A DNA stretch of 64,000 nucleotides from Molanna angustata. Taxonomy: Eukaryota > Arthropoda > Insecta > Trichoptera > Molannidae. The stretch is from assembly GCA_963576475.1 (NCBI GenBank), contig OY754981.1:17884570-17948569 (forward strand). The letters run 5' to 3'. Below, in pieces: positions 11,691 to 23,700 of the stretch. Position 1 is the first letter of the stretch; each line of letters begins with the position of its first letter. Made by a program: the position numbers and the translations under genes. Under the pieces are notes generated by a model. It had not been told where the DNA came from. It made no database searches and saw only the letters and a program-made list of their open reading frames with translations.

Positions 11691-12402
11691 CTAGCTTTTA
11701 TGTCCCGCCGTTGGCCAAGAATGTAAAATTGTGAAAGAAAAAGCAATCGTTTTTATAATATTGTCACCCAATTATTTTGCAATATCAGACTATGAAAAGT
11801 GGTTTGAAATTTGATTGAGTTTAAGTATTGTAAAATGTTCAAGTGATGGCCACAACCCATTATTTTTTATATATTGCTATAAAGTGTGAATGAAGTATAA
11901 TATACAATTTCTGCTCGCATGGACTATGCGTAATGGTTTTAAATATGACTGTTTATCAACGTTGTAAAGAGATTGGTTTGGCCACAACCCCCATTTTTAA
12001 ATATTATCATCGAAAACAAATTGTAATGTGTACCTATTGAAAATTTAGTAATTTTGGATGTTGGGATGTGGTTAAAATTTGATTAAACAAACGTAGGTAC
12101 TGAAAAGATCTAGTATTGGTCACATCCCATTCGTTTTTATATTTTTTCATCAAGTGTGCATTATATTTTTGCACAATTAGACTGAAAGTCTACATTAACG
12201 AAGAAGAAGAAGACTTAAACTATAGTAAATAGTTTTTAATTTGAATATAAACGTTGTGAAGAGTTCAGTAATGGCCACAACCCCCATTCTTTAAATATTA
12301 GGTGTTGAAAATTATTCAAAATAGGATGATATAAATGGTTTAAATTTGATTAAACAAAAGTATTGAAAAGATTCTAGTGCAGGTTACATCGTCACATCCC
12401 AC
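11690..12402 (-). repeat. Right arm of a long inverted repeat
   Basis: Reverse complement of 1-718 with few substitutions (GGCCACAACCCCCATT at 12276 and 11981, for example). The two arms enclose protease exons 1-6 and the LINE remnant. Confidence 0.85.
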
Positions 12403-12475
12403 ATCCCATTCGTTTTTACATATGTATTTTCATCAAGTGTGCATATCGTTAATAATATTTCTGCACAATAGACTA

Positions 12476-12960
12476 TTAGACTTAAAACTAACCCAAAAGA
12501 CTAAATAAAAAAGAGAAAAATAAGTATAAGACTATAAGAAATAGTTTGTATAAAAAACTATTCCAATGGTCTACATAAAATAACTAAAAATACATATACC
12601 TAATAGAAGAATTAGACTATTGGAAATAGATTGTATAAAAGCTCACCCAAAGGTCTACAAAAAAGGAGAAGAAGAATAATTAGACTATTGGAAATAGTTT
12701 GTATAAATACTGACCAAAAGGTCTACATAAAAGAAAATGAATAAGACTATTGGAAATAGTTTGTATTAAAACTCTCCCAAAAGTCTACGTACTTAAATAA
12801 AGAAGAATAATAATTAGACTAAAGGAAATAATTTTTATAAAAAAATGACCCAAATGTTTACATAAAAGAAGAAGAAGATGAATTAGACAATAGGAAATAG
12901 TTTGTATAAAAACTGCCCTAAAGGTCTACAAAAAATTAAGAAGAAAGAGAATTAGACTCC
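12476..12960 (+). repeat. Tandem array, about 65-bp unit, 7 copies
   Basis: Units contain GGAAATAGTTTGTATAAA and CAAAGGTCTACATAAAA with a variable GAAGAAGAA spacer. Diverged from one another by 10-20% by eye. Confidence 0.85.
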
Positions 12961-13155
12961 AGGACCCGCCGCTTCAGACCCTTCAGTACCTCCCGTCCCT
13001 TCAGGCCCTTCAGTACCTCCCGTCCCTTTAATCCCTCATTACGTCCCTTCCCATCAGGCCCTTCAATACCTTCCGTCCCTTCAGGCAGTTTTATACCTCC
13101 CGTCCCTTCAGGCCCTTTAGTGCCTCCCTTCCCTTCATTACATCTCGTCCCATCA
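12961..13155 (+). repeat. C/T-rich minisatellite
   Basis: Irregular repeats of CCCTTCAGTACCTCCCGT and CCCTTCAGGCCC. Much higher GC than its neighbourhood, and strongly strand-asymmetric. Confidence 0.85.
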
Positions 13156-13935
13156 GTCGGTTAAGAAAAGTTTAAATCCAGAAACCATCCTGGAAGAACC
13201 GCGAAGAGATGAAAGAACCTTCTTTTCCCAGGATGCTCTACCTTAATAGGTAAAATGACTAAATACACGAAGAAGAAGAAAAAAGTTTAAACCCAGATAC
13301 CTGCGAAGATATGGAAGGAAAATTGGACCTTCTTCTCCCAGGATATTCCACCTTCATAGGTTAAATGACCAAATGCACGATGAAGAAGAAAAAGAAGAAG
13401 AAAAAAGTTTATATCCAGAAACCGTCTTGGAAGACCTGCGAAGAGATGGAAGGACAGTTGGACCTTCTTCTCCCATGATACTCCAACTTCATAGGTAAAA
13501 TGACCAAAAATACACGATGAAGAAGAAGAAGAAGAAATAAGTTTAAATCCAGATACATGCGAAGAGATGGAAGGAAAATTGGACATTCTTCTCCCAGGTT
13601 AGTCCACCTTCATAGGTAAAATGACCAAATAGACGATGAAGAAGAAGAAGAAAAAAGTTTAAATCCAGAAACCTGCGAAGAGATGGAAGGAAAATTGGAC
13701 CTTCATCTCCCAGGATAGTTCATCTTCATAGGTAAGATGACCAAGTACACGTTGAAGAAAAAGAAGAAAAAAGTTTATATGCAGAACCCGTCCTGGAAGA
13801 CCTGTGAAGAGATGGAGGGACAGTCGGACCTTCTTTTCCCAGGATATTCCCCCTTCATAGGTAAAACGACCAAATACACGAAGAAGAAGAAGAATAAGAA
13901 AAAAGTTTAAATCCAAAAACCATCCTGGGCATACG
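13155..13935 (+). repeat. Tandem array, about 115-120-bp unit, 6-7 copies
   Basis: Each unit has AAAGTTTAAATCCAGA, GCGAAGAGATGGAAGGA, CTTCTCCCAGGAT and CATAGGTAAAATGACCAAAT, then a GAAGAA tract. The minus strand is open across several units because the repeat lacks stops, not because a gene is likely. Confidence 0.88.
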
Positions 13936-14820
13936 CTCGACAATTCACCAAAGTTTCATTATAATCGGACAAACGGTTGATAAATAAATAAATAAAATAA
14001 TTTTCCTATAGGAAATCAGTATAGGTATATTATTGTTGATTTGTAAGTAAATAGTATTAGGTAGGTACCTACCTACAACAACCTTCTAAATAAATTCGAT
14101 TCCTAACAAATTTTATTTGAATATCACATTCTTTCTGTAGCCATGGAAACGATTCGAACACGTAAGTAATATCGAATGGTTCGGATACATTTTTTGAATA
14201 TGTAGGTACCTACATTGGTTTGTTCGATGCCATAAAAATGAAAATTGTCAGAAAAATCAAATATTATTTACAAAATTATGCAATTTTATTATGCCTATAT
14301 CTTTACTAATAAAAAACACATTTTTACAATATATGTCTTAAAACTTGCCGTAATGTCTTGTGTTTCATTTTATTATTTCATAATTACATTTATTTCAAAG
14401 GTTTATTATTTTCAAGAACATATTCATTCGTTGGGAAAATGAAATATTGTATGAAAAGATATTAAAATGGCGGCGTTTATGTACAAAAGGCTTACTTTAA
14501 AAATAAGTTAAACATTATAATTATACCAAATATTCACCATGTTTTTCACTTAAACGCTAAGTTATACTTCAAAATATATTTTTTTTGTGTAAATACGTAC
14601 TTCTAACTTTTAAACTAACAGATATTTGCGTGCAAAATGTACACTTTTTTGACAGATATGACATGGAAAATTTTGTATGAAAAAAATAATTATTTAAATA
14701 TTTTTAAAATTCAGCATTTTTATCGCATTATTTTTAGCGTGACACTGCATCAGGTATACTGGTACACGTTCGCACTTAAATTAGATTTTTAGATGCTCTT
14801 GGTTTTTCAGAAGGCGTGAG
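13936..14820. other. AT-rich interval without a gene
   Basis: Begins with a retroelement-like tail (AGTTTCATTATAATCGGACA then TAAATAAATAAATAAA). The rest is AT-rich with no coding-like or repeated sequence I can name. Confidence 0.5.
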
Positions 14821-14821
14821 A

Positions 14822-14870
14822 CAAACACACACACACACACACACATACACACACACACACACACAAACAC
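14822..14870 (+). repeat. CA microsatellite
   Basis: (CA)n with a single TA interruption, directly before a 5'-truncated 1-kb element. Confidence 0.95.
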
Positions 14871-14897
14871 TAACATTTTGATTGCTTTATTACTTTA

Positions 14898-15543
14898 GAT
14901 AAGCGACTGCCATACAAATTGTATGAAGCAATGTCGTCACTAAATTCAATTTTTATAAAACTGGTTAAAAAAGTTTGAGATGTGCTAATACAATGATGAT
15001 ATTTCTATAGAAAATTAAATTATCTAGTGGGAGTGTTTCGGCTTTTTTCGATATTTTTGAAAAATTTGGAAATATAGGCAGTTAAACTCATAAATTTATC
15101 ATAAAAAAAATATTTTTCTTAATAAAAAATGTTTGAGAAAACCCTGGAATTTTTTCGAAAAAATTATTTTGAGATTTTGTATTTTTCTATATTTGTACCA
15201 ATTTTCAGCGTTCTAGTTTTTATGGTTTCTGAGATATATGGAAAAATAAAGTAAAAATTCAGAAGTTGATAACCCCTGACTGAAACGAAAATTCAAAATT
15301 CTGAGTATAAAAGTTTTGTAGGCCTATAACTGTTTATATATTCTGAAATTCTGGGCTCTGTAAATTGAGCGGATCAATGGAACATATATGCTGCGAAGCC
15401 TCTAAATTGGTGTTTTGAGACTTCAAAGTTGGAAAAGCCGTGAAAAAAGTAGACCTCTCCATACAATTCTCGCGTATTCTGACTTGATACATTGTCGATA
15501 TGTTAAGAGAACAAAGTTCTCCTGAACAAATCGACAGTTGGAA
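14898..15543 (+). mobile_element. 1-kb TIR/hairpin element, 5' truncated
   Basis: Starts at AAGCGACTGCCATACAAATT after a CA microsatellite and ends with the hairpin and ATCGACAGTTGGA. Confidence 0.85.
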
Positions 15544-15810
15544 TACTATAAATTAATACAATTTTGTAAAATAGGAATTTCAGGTGAGACGAGACTGGTG
15601 TATGGGATATACACTTTGTGTCGTGCTTCCTTTTATGAGGCAATGCACATCCGCAAACCCATCTCTGGTTATTCTACATTGTACGGTGGGAGTCCGAAGT
15701 CCGATATTTAATTTATCAATGTATTTAGTTTTCTCTTTGCGGTACATTATTTAAAAATTTATATTTTCATTGTTCTATAATTTTCAGTTTTCTACTCCCC
15801 GATTTTTATT

Positions 15811-16805
15811 ACTAGTTGCATGTAACACATGAGATCCAACTGTCGATAGTGATAGTATGTATAGTTGAAGAATAAGTACAAAACTATAATCCCATAAACA
15901 CAAATTATTTAATATTTTAAGATATTTGATTTTCTATACAACACTTGTACCTATATATGTATGTCAAGATAGGATAGTATGGAGGTCAGTCCTTTGATCC
16001 TACGCAGAATATGAAAACAGCATGATGGTATGTATGTATGTTTGGAGATTAGTATCAAATAATTAGGTTTTCTTAGATATTGTGTGTAGGCGATTGCCAT
16101 ACAAATTGTATGAAGAAATGTCGTCACTAAATTCAATTTTTATAAAAATTGTTAAAAAAACTTGAGATGTGCTAATACATCTTGTATATTTTTTATAGAA
16201 AATTAAATTATCTAGTTGGGGTGTTTCGGCTTTTTTCGATATTTTTAAAATATTTGGAAATATAGGCAGTTAAACTCATAAATTTATCATAAAAAAACTA
16301 TTTTTCTTAATAAAAAACGTTTGAGAAACCCTGGAATTTTTTTGAAAAAAATTAATTTGAGATTTTGTATTTTTCTATGTTTATACCAATTTTCAGCGTT
16401 CTAGCTTTTATGGTTTCTGAGATATATGGAAAAATAAAGTAAAAATTCAAAAGTTGATAACCCCTGACTGAATCAAAAATTCACAATACTGAGTATAAAA
16501 TTTTTGTAGGCCTATAACTGTTTATATATTCTAAAATTTTGGGCTCTGTAAATTGAGCGGATCAAAAGTTATAAGGGGGGGGGGACACACACACAGACAC
16601 ACGAAATGTTCTACTCCGAATTCTGAGTAAATCCGTGTATGGAACATATATGCTGCGAAGCCTCTAAGTTGGTGTTTTTTGACTTCAAAGTTGGAAAAGC
16701 CGTGAAAAAAGTAGACCTCTCCATACAATTCTCGCGTATTCTGGCTTGATACATTGTCGATATGTTAAGAGAACAAAGTTCTCCTGAACAAATCGACAGT
16801 TGGAT
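15811..16805 (+). mobile_element. 1-kb TIR/hairpin element, full-length reference copy
   Basis: Full 995-bp copy: leader ACTAGTTGCATGTAACACAT, TIR ATCCAACTGTCGAT, a central GGGGGGGGACACACACACAG tract, and a 3' hairpin (GTCGATATGTTAAGAGAAC against GTTCTCCTGAACAAATCGAC) ending at the inverse TIR. No coding capacity. The TIR and 3' stem-loop resemble helentron-derived non-autonomous elements, but I see no Rep/helicase gene. Confidence 0.88.
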
Positions 16806-16884
16806 TAAGTAAAGAAGTCATTATGCAAACAAACACAATCCAACACAATACAAAGAGTATATAATACCTACGAATAGTTAAATC

Positions 16885-17290
16885 TAACGGTGCCACTATT
16901 TTTACGACCGGAATTGGCGGGAAAAGCGTTTTCCCGCCAAAAAGTGTCTATTTACACGACAAATTTTCTGACGTCGTCTATGTTTTTAGGTCATTTATAA
17001 CCATAGAAAGCGCAGATAAATCACGTTACAAAAATATTTACCTTTGTCATTTTTTCAATGGTCATAAATGCATCATGGAAACCAACTTGAAGAAAAAATA
17101 AATAATATTGGCATCTTATTACATTTACTTAATTTAATAAATCATTATTTTCATGGAGATCTACTATCTAAGTATAAACATAGGTTAATATTTTTATAAC
17201 TTGATTTATCTGCGTTTTCTATGGGTATGGAAAGAATGATAAGAATTTATCTATGGTTGAGTCGTAAAAATATCCCTAACCTAAATCTAA
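16885..17290. mobile_element. Foldback MITE
   Basis: CTATTTTTACGACC at the left and GTCGTAAAAATATCC at the right. Inner arms CCATAGAAAGCGCAGATAAA (16999) and TTTATCTGCGTTTTCTATGG (17204) are also inverted. Confidence 0.75.
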
Positions 17291-17947
17291 ATCGATTATA
17301 TGTAAACAAGTAAACGATAAGTAAGTAAATAATTTTGTTTGCTTTAGATCTAGTGCACTAGGCGCCAAATTGGATTGATCCGGCCCTGCATATTGTAATG
17401 CGTAAAGTACCTACCTACTGTTACTTGTGCGGAGCGAGATTCAAATCAGATATAATATTATTGATATTCGTATTTATTATATTTTCAGCATTATAATTTT
17501 TATGTAAATGCAGTTTTCGTTGTATACCTACCACTTCTAATATTAAGTATAAATTTAATATAATCATTCGTATTTTGTTTTATTTATAAAAAAATCAGCA
17601 TCGACATCTCTGGATTGTTTATAGATAATTAAAATAATAGTAGTAATCGAATTCAAATTCACCCGTGATTCCTTTCTTCCTTTCCCCTTAGCGCTTTTGT
17701 CCCGTTTCTATCGGGGTACTCTTTAACTATACGATAATACACTTCTAATTACGCTTTTTCTATTTCGGGATTTTTTGGCATACATTTTTGGTCTTTTTAA
17801 TATATTTGTTGAATCTTTTTTGGTATATTTGGTGCCCCAGATTTATTTGCGCCTGGCGCAACTGCACCGTTTGAACCTATTGTGGTTCCGGCCCTATTTA
17901 AAGCATATTATAAATAGATATAAGGTAGGTATACAAATTCAATATTT
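17291..17947. other. Interval without a recognised gene
   Basis: Includes GC-richer scraps (CACTAGGCGCCAAATTGG; TTGCGCCTGGCGCAACTGC) suggestive of transposon ends, but no pair of ends was found. Confidence 0.4.
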
Positions 17948-18883
17948 ACTAGTTGCATGTAACTCATGAAATCCAACTGTCGATGGCGATAGTATGTATA
18001 ATTGAAGAATACGTACCAAACTATTAACACATAAACACAAATTAATAAATATTTTTAGATATTTTGTTTTCTACATAAAACATGTACGTATTTATGTCAG
18101 GATAGGATAGTATGGAGGTCAGTCTTTTTTTCCTACCCAGAATATGAAAACAGCATGATGGTATGCATGTATGTTTGGAGATTAAGTATAAAACTGTCTT
18201 CTTAGATATAATGAATTGACGACTGCAATAAAAATTGTATGAAGCGATGTCGTCACTAAACTCAATTTTTATCAAAATTGTTAAAAATAATTTTAGATGT
18301 ACTACTACAATGGTAATATTTTTTTATAGAAATTTACATTATCTAGTTGGGGTGTTACGGCTTTTTACGATATTTTTAAAAACTTTGGAAATATAGGCAG
18401 TTAAACGCAAAAAAATATTTTTCTTAATAAAAAATGTGTGAGATACTCTGGAATTATTTTGAAAAAAAATTATTTGAGATTTTGTATTTCTCAATGTTCA
18501 TACCAATTTTCAGCGTTTTAGCTGTTATGGTTTCTGAGATAGAGCTATGGTTTCTGAGATATGGTTTTAAGGCTCTGTAAATTGAGCGGATCAAAAGTTA
18601 TAAGGGGGGGAGGGGACACACAGACATACAGACACACAAACAGACACACGAAATTTTGTACTCCGAATTCTGAGTAAATTCGTATGTAGAACATAATATG
18701 CTGCGAAGCCTCTAATTTGTTTTTTTTTTTTACTTCAAAATTGGAAAAGCCGTGAAAAATGTAGACCGTGCATACAAAACTCGCGTAGCTTGAAACTTTG
18801 TCGATATGTTAAGAGAACCAAAGAGTATATAATACCTACGGATAAAGAGAACAAAGTTCTCTTGAACAAATTGACAGTTGGAA
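17948..18883 (+). mobile_element. 1-kb TIR/hairpin element
   Basis: Near full length, with a small insertion at about 18815 that copies AGAGTATATAATACCTACG, found also at 16856 beside the previous copy. Ends in the TIR variant ATTGACAGTTGGA. Confidence 0.85.
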
Positions 18884-19416
18884 TAGTAAGGATCCTCAAT
18901 ACTCAAGATATTCCTAGTATTGTTATTTTTTAAATTTCGAATTTCCATCTTAATTCCTACAAGATTTTTAATCCATTTTAATTGATGAGTCCAACAAGAT
19001 TTTGTAGGTACCTATGTATATCCAACTAGACTTTTATAACTAAAATGCATTATTCTGATTGTACAAAAATAATATAAACATTCCGGTATAAGATTTAGAA
19101 TACTATCTGAATAATAATGTTGTATAATGATTATTTTGGTCCCAGGACAGCACTTTTGTAAGATAAAAAAATGTTTTGCAATCATATTATTAAGAATTGT
19201 TTTACAAAATAATTCATCGACCATTATCAGAAGTGTAATTCATCATAAGAAAAAATAAACGATTTTGTATAGCTGGATAACAATCTCTTCAGTGGTGACA
19301 TCTATGAAAAGAATTTAAAAAAATATATTAAGCATGGACTCGAACCGATTGCATTTATGATTTTAGAGAAGAGATATATTTTTTTAAACCAACAATTTGT
19401 CTATTATGTATTGTAG

Positions 19417-19550
19417 GTTTCTGTGAATGAAGCAGCAGCCCAAATGTGTCGTGCAGTACCAGCTTTATTAACAAGAAGAGATGAACTGTTTCCTTTAGCT
19501 AGACAGGTGGTGAGACTTTCAGGTTTTCACTATTCCAAGGGACAATCACA
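19417..19550 (+). CDS. nab: Internal exon of a NAB-type transcriptional co-repressor
   Basis: A 134-nt exon with acceptor TTGTAG before it and donor GTAAGT after it, open in one frame (phase 0 in, two nt carried out). It encodes [14 protein letters not shown], then [18 protein letters not shown], and ends [10 protein letters not shown]. The [16 protein letters not shown] block is characteristic of the second conserved region (NCD2) of NAB proteins, which repress EGR/NGFI-A zinc-finger activators and, in flies, Rotund/Squeeze. No other NAB exon is visible, so its neighbours must lie outside the window or across long repeat-filled introns. It is on the strand opposite to the proteases and sits between them. 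The identification rests on memory of the motif, not on a search. A stranded duplicated exon is the alternative, but intact splice sites favour function. Confidence 0.75.
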
Positions 19551-19587
19551 GTAAGTTTTAATTTTATCAAAACACCTATAATATATT

Positions 19588-19690
19588 CGATGGCAGAGCG
19601 GTTAGTGCGCTGGGCTAGTAATTCAGTGATTGCGAGTTCAAATCCTGCTTCAACCAATTATGTTCACCTATATCCAAAATGTGTCATTTA
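19588..19690 (+). mobile_element. tRNA-Thr-derived SINE, diverged
   Basis: TGGCAGAGCGGTTAGTGCG, GGGCTAGTAATTCAGTG and GAGTTCAAATCCTGC match the head at 42811, followed by GTTCACCTATATCC from the body. It lies 38 bp downstream of the NAB-like exon. Confidence 0.8.
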
Positions 19691-20764
19691 AATGTAAATG
19701 AACTGAATAAATTGTGTATTGTTTTTATAAATCAGACAAATAAAAAAGCATATAAAATTGCATTAATCATGATGTTAATTTGAATTATAAATAAATTGCA
19801 AAAATATATAAAAAAAAACCACATGTCTAATGTTGTAGGTAATGTTTTTATTGTGAAAAATCACAAACTCAATGCATGAAAATTTTCAAAGGACAACATT
19901 GAAATATGACTTTATAATATAGCCGCTGATTTACTTCATTCATTAATAAATATTAAAATTATTATATTGTAATTATTTAATGCATGCAGTTTTAATATAT
20001 ATTCTGATTATTTTTAAATAAAGCTCCTATAGTTTTTAATCACATGATTATAATAAAAAATCAGATTGCGCAAATTACCTAATGAAATTGATTCAGAATT
20101 CCAAAAGTCTAGTTAAGTATTTTTTCAATTATATTGAATTATGTGGTGTATAAAATCATGAAACGAGAAGTCACAAATTATACATTATAATATAAATGTA
20201 ATATTTTTGTACATGGCTTATCTTTAATAATGTAATTCCAATTTTGACCTTCTCAAATAATTGTTAATATACTAGTTGCATGTAACACATGAGATCCAAC
20301 TGTCGATAGCGATAGTATGTATAGTTGAAGAATAAGTACCAAACTATAAACCCATAAATCCAAATTATTGAATATTTTAAGAGATTTTGTTTTCTATACA
20401 ACACATGTAGGTATGGAGGTCAGTTCTTTTCTCCTACCCGGAATATGAAAACAGCATGATGGTTTGTATGTATGTTTGGAGATTAAGTATCAAACTATTA
20501 AGTCTTCTTACATATTGTGTATAGGCGACTACCATACATACAAATTGTATGAAGCAATGTCGTCACTAAATTCAATTTATATAAAAATTATTAAAAAAAT
20601 AGAGATGTACTACTGCAATGTTAATATTTTTTTATAGAAAATTAAATTATCTAGTTGGGCTGTTTCGGTTTTTTTCGATATTTTTAAAAACTTTGGAAAT
20701 ATAGGCAGTTAAACACATTAATTTATTATAAAACGAGTGGGTTGTGGCCAACACTAAACTCTCC

Positions 20765-23700
20765 ACACCACAAATATTGACAATGAAATATTTTATTCAT
20801 TCTAAATTTTACTACCAGGAATATAAATTTTCTAACGATAGTATATTTTCATGTTAAGATAGACAAACTATTAATGCCGTATAGTGAAGAATGCTTATGT
20901 TGTATGAAATATTTTAAAAAAAGCAGATAAATTTTGATTTAAAGAACGCGAGAGCATTTTCAAAATTTTGACACGTGATATCATATGAAGATTTTTTTGT
21001 TATTTATGGAAAGCTAATCAGTTCTATGTTCAAGCTCTTTACATTTTAACATGAAATCAAATTACTGAACGTTTCCATACATAGAAATTTATCTAATTTC
21101 ATTTTTATTCATACTAAATGTTACTATCAGGAATATAAATTTTCTTCCGATAGTATATTTTTATGTTAAGATAGACAAACTATTAATGCAGTATAGTGAA
21201 GAATGCTTATGTTGTATGAAATATTTTTAAAAAAGCACATAAATTTTGTTTTAAAGAACGCAAGAGTATTTTCCAAATTTTGACAGGTGATATCATATGA
21301 AGAATTTTTTTGTTATTTATGGAAAGCTAATCAGTTCTATGTTCAAGCTCTTTACATTATAACATGAAATCAAATTACTGAACTTTTCCATACATAGAAA
21401 TTTATCTAATTACATTTTTATTCATACTAAATGTTACTATCAGGAATATAAATTTTCTTCCGATAGTATATTTTTATGTTAAGATAGACAAACTATTAAT
21501 GCAGTATAGGGAAGAATGCTTATGTTGTATGAAATATTTTAAAAAAAGCAGATAAATTTTGTTCTAAAGAACGCGAGAGCATTTTCCAAATTTGGAGAGG
21601 TGATATCATATGAAGAATTTTTTTGTTATTTATGGAAAGCTAATCAGTTCTATGTTCAAGCTCTTTACATTATAACATGAAATCAAATTACTGAACTTTT
21701 CCATACATAGAAATTTATCTAATTACATTTTTATTCATACTAAATGTTACTACCAGGAATATAAATTTTCTTCCGATAGTATATTTTTATGTTAAGATAA
21801 ACAAACTATTAATGCAGTATAGTGAAGAATGCTTATGTTGTATGAAATATTTTAAAAAAAGCAGATAAATTTTGATTTAAAGAACGCGAGAGCATTTTCA
21901 AAATTTTGACACGTGATATCATATGAAGATTTTTTTGTTATTTATGGAAAGCTAATCAGTTCTATGTTCAAGCTCTTTACATTATAACATGAAATCAAAT
22001 TACTGAACGTTTCCATACATAGAAATTTATCTAATTACATTTTTATTCATACTAAATGTTACTATCAGGAATATAAATTTTCTTCCGATAGTATATTTTT
22101 ATGTTAAGATAGACAAACTATTAATGCAGTATAGTGAAGAATGCTTATGTTGTATGAAATATTTTTAAAAAAGCAGATAAATTTTGATTTAAAGAACGCG
22201 AGAGCATTTTCAAAATTTTGACACGTGATATCATATGAAGATTTTTTTGTTATTTATGGAAAGCTAATCAGTTCTATGTTCAAGCTCTTTACATTATAAC
22301 ATGAAATCAAATTACTGAACGTTTCCATACATAGAAATTTATCTAATTACATTTTTATTCATACTAAATGTTACTATCAGGAATATAAATTTTCTTCCGA
22401 TAGTATATTTTTATGTTAAGATAAACAAACTATTAATGCAGTATAGTGAAGAATGCTTATGTTGTATGAAATATTTTAAAAAAAGCAGATAAATTTTGTT
22501 CTAAAGAACGCGAGAGCATTTTCAAAATTTTGACACGTGATATCATATGAAGATTTTTTTGTTATTTATGGAAAGCTAATCAGTTCTATGTTCAAGCTCT
22601 TTACATTATAACATGAAATCAAATTACTGAACTTTTCCATACATAGAAATTTATCTAATTACATTTTTATTCATACTAAATGTTACTATCAGGAATATAA
22701 ATTTTCTTCCGATAGTATATTTTTATGTTAAGATAAACAAACTATTAATGCAGTATAGTGAAGAATGCTTATGTTGTATGAAATATTTTAAAAAAAGCAG
22801 ATAAATTTTGTTTTAAAGAACGCGAGAGCATTTTCAAAATTTTGACACGTGATATTATATGAAGAATTTTTTTGTTATTTATGGAAAGCTAATCAGTTCT
22901 ATGTTCAAGCTCTTTACATAATAACATGAAATCAAATTACTGAACGTTTCCATACATAGAAATTTATCTAATTACATTTTTATTCATACTAAATGTTACT
23001 ATCAGGAATATAAATTTTCTTCCGATAGTATATTTTTATGTTAAGATAGACAAACTATTAATGCAGTATAGGGAAGAATGCTTATGTTGTATGAAATATT
23101 TTAAAAAAAGCAGATAAATTTTGTTCTAAATAACGCGAGAGCATTTTCCAAATTTTGACAGGTGATATCATATGAAGATTTTTTTTGTTATTTATGGAAA
23201 GCTATTCAGTTCTATGTTCAAGCTCTTTACATTATAACATGAAATCAAATTACTGAACTTTTCCATACATAGAAATTTATCTAATTACATTTTTATTCAT
23301 ACTAAATGTTACTATCAGGAATGTAAATTTTCTTCCGATAGTATATTTTTATGTTAAGATAAACAAACTATTAATGCAGTATAGTGAAGAATGCTTATGT
23401 TGTATGAAATATTTTAAAAAAAGCAGATAAATTTTGTTCTAAAGAACGCGAGAGCATTTTCCAAATTTTGACAGGTGATATCATATGAAGATTTTTTTTG
23501 TTGTTTATGGAAAGCTAATCAGTTCTATGTTCAAGCTTTTTACATTATAACATGAAATCAAATTACTGAACTTTTCCATACATAGAAATTTATCTAATTA
23601 CATTTTTATTCATACTAAACGTTACTATCAGGAATATAAATTTTCTTCCGATAGTATATTTTTATGTTAAGATAAACAAACTATTAATGCAGTATAGTGA

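Noticed and set aside
13287..13943. Open minus-strand frames with repeated GGISWEKKVQ-type residues
   Set aside because: They run through a 117-bp tandem DNA repeat; periodicity explains both the openness and the similarity. No start context or splice support.
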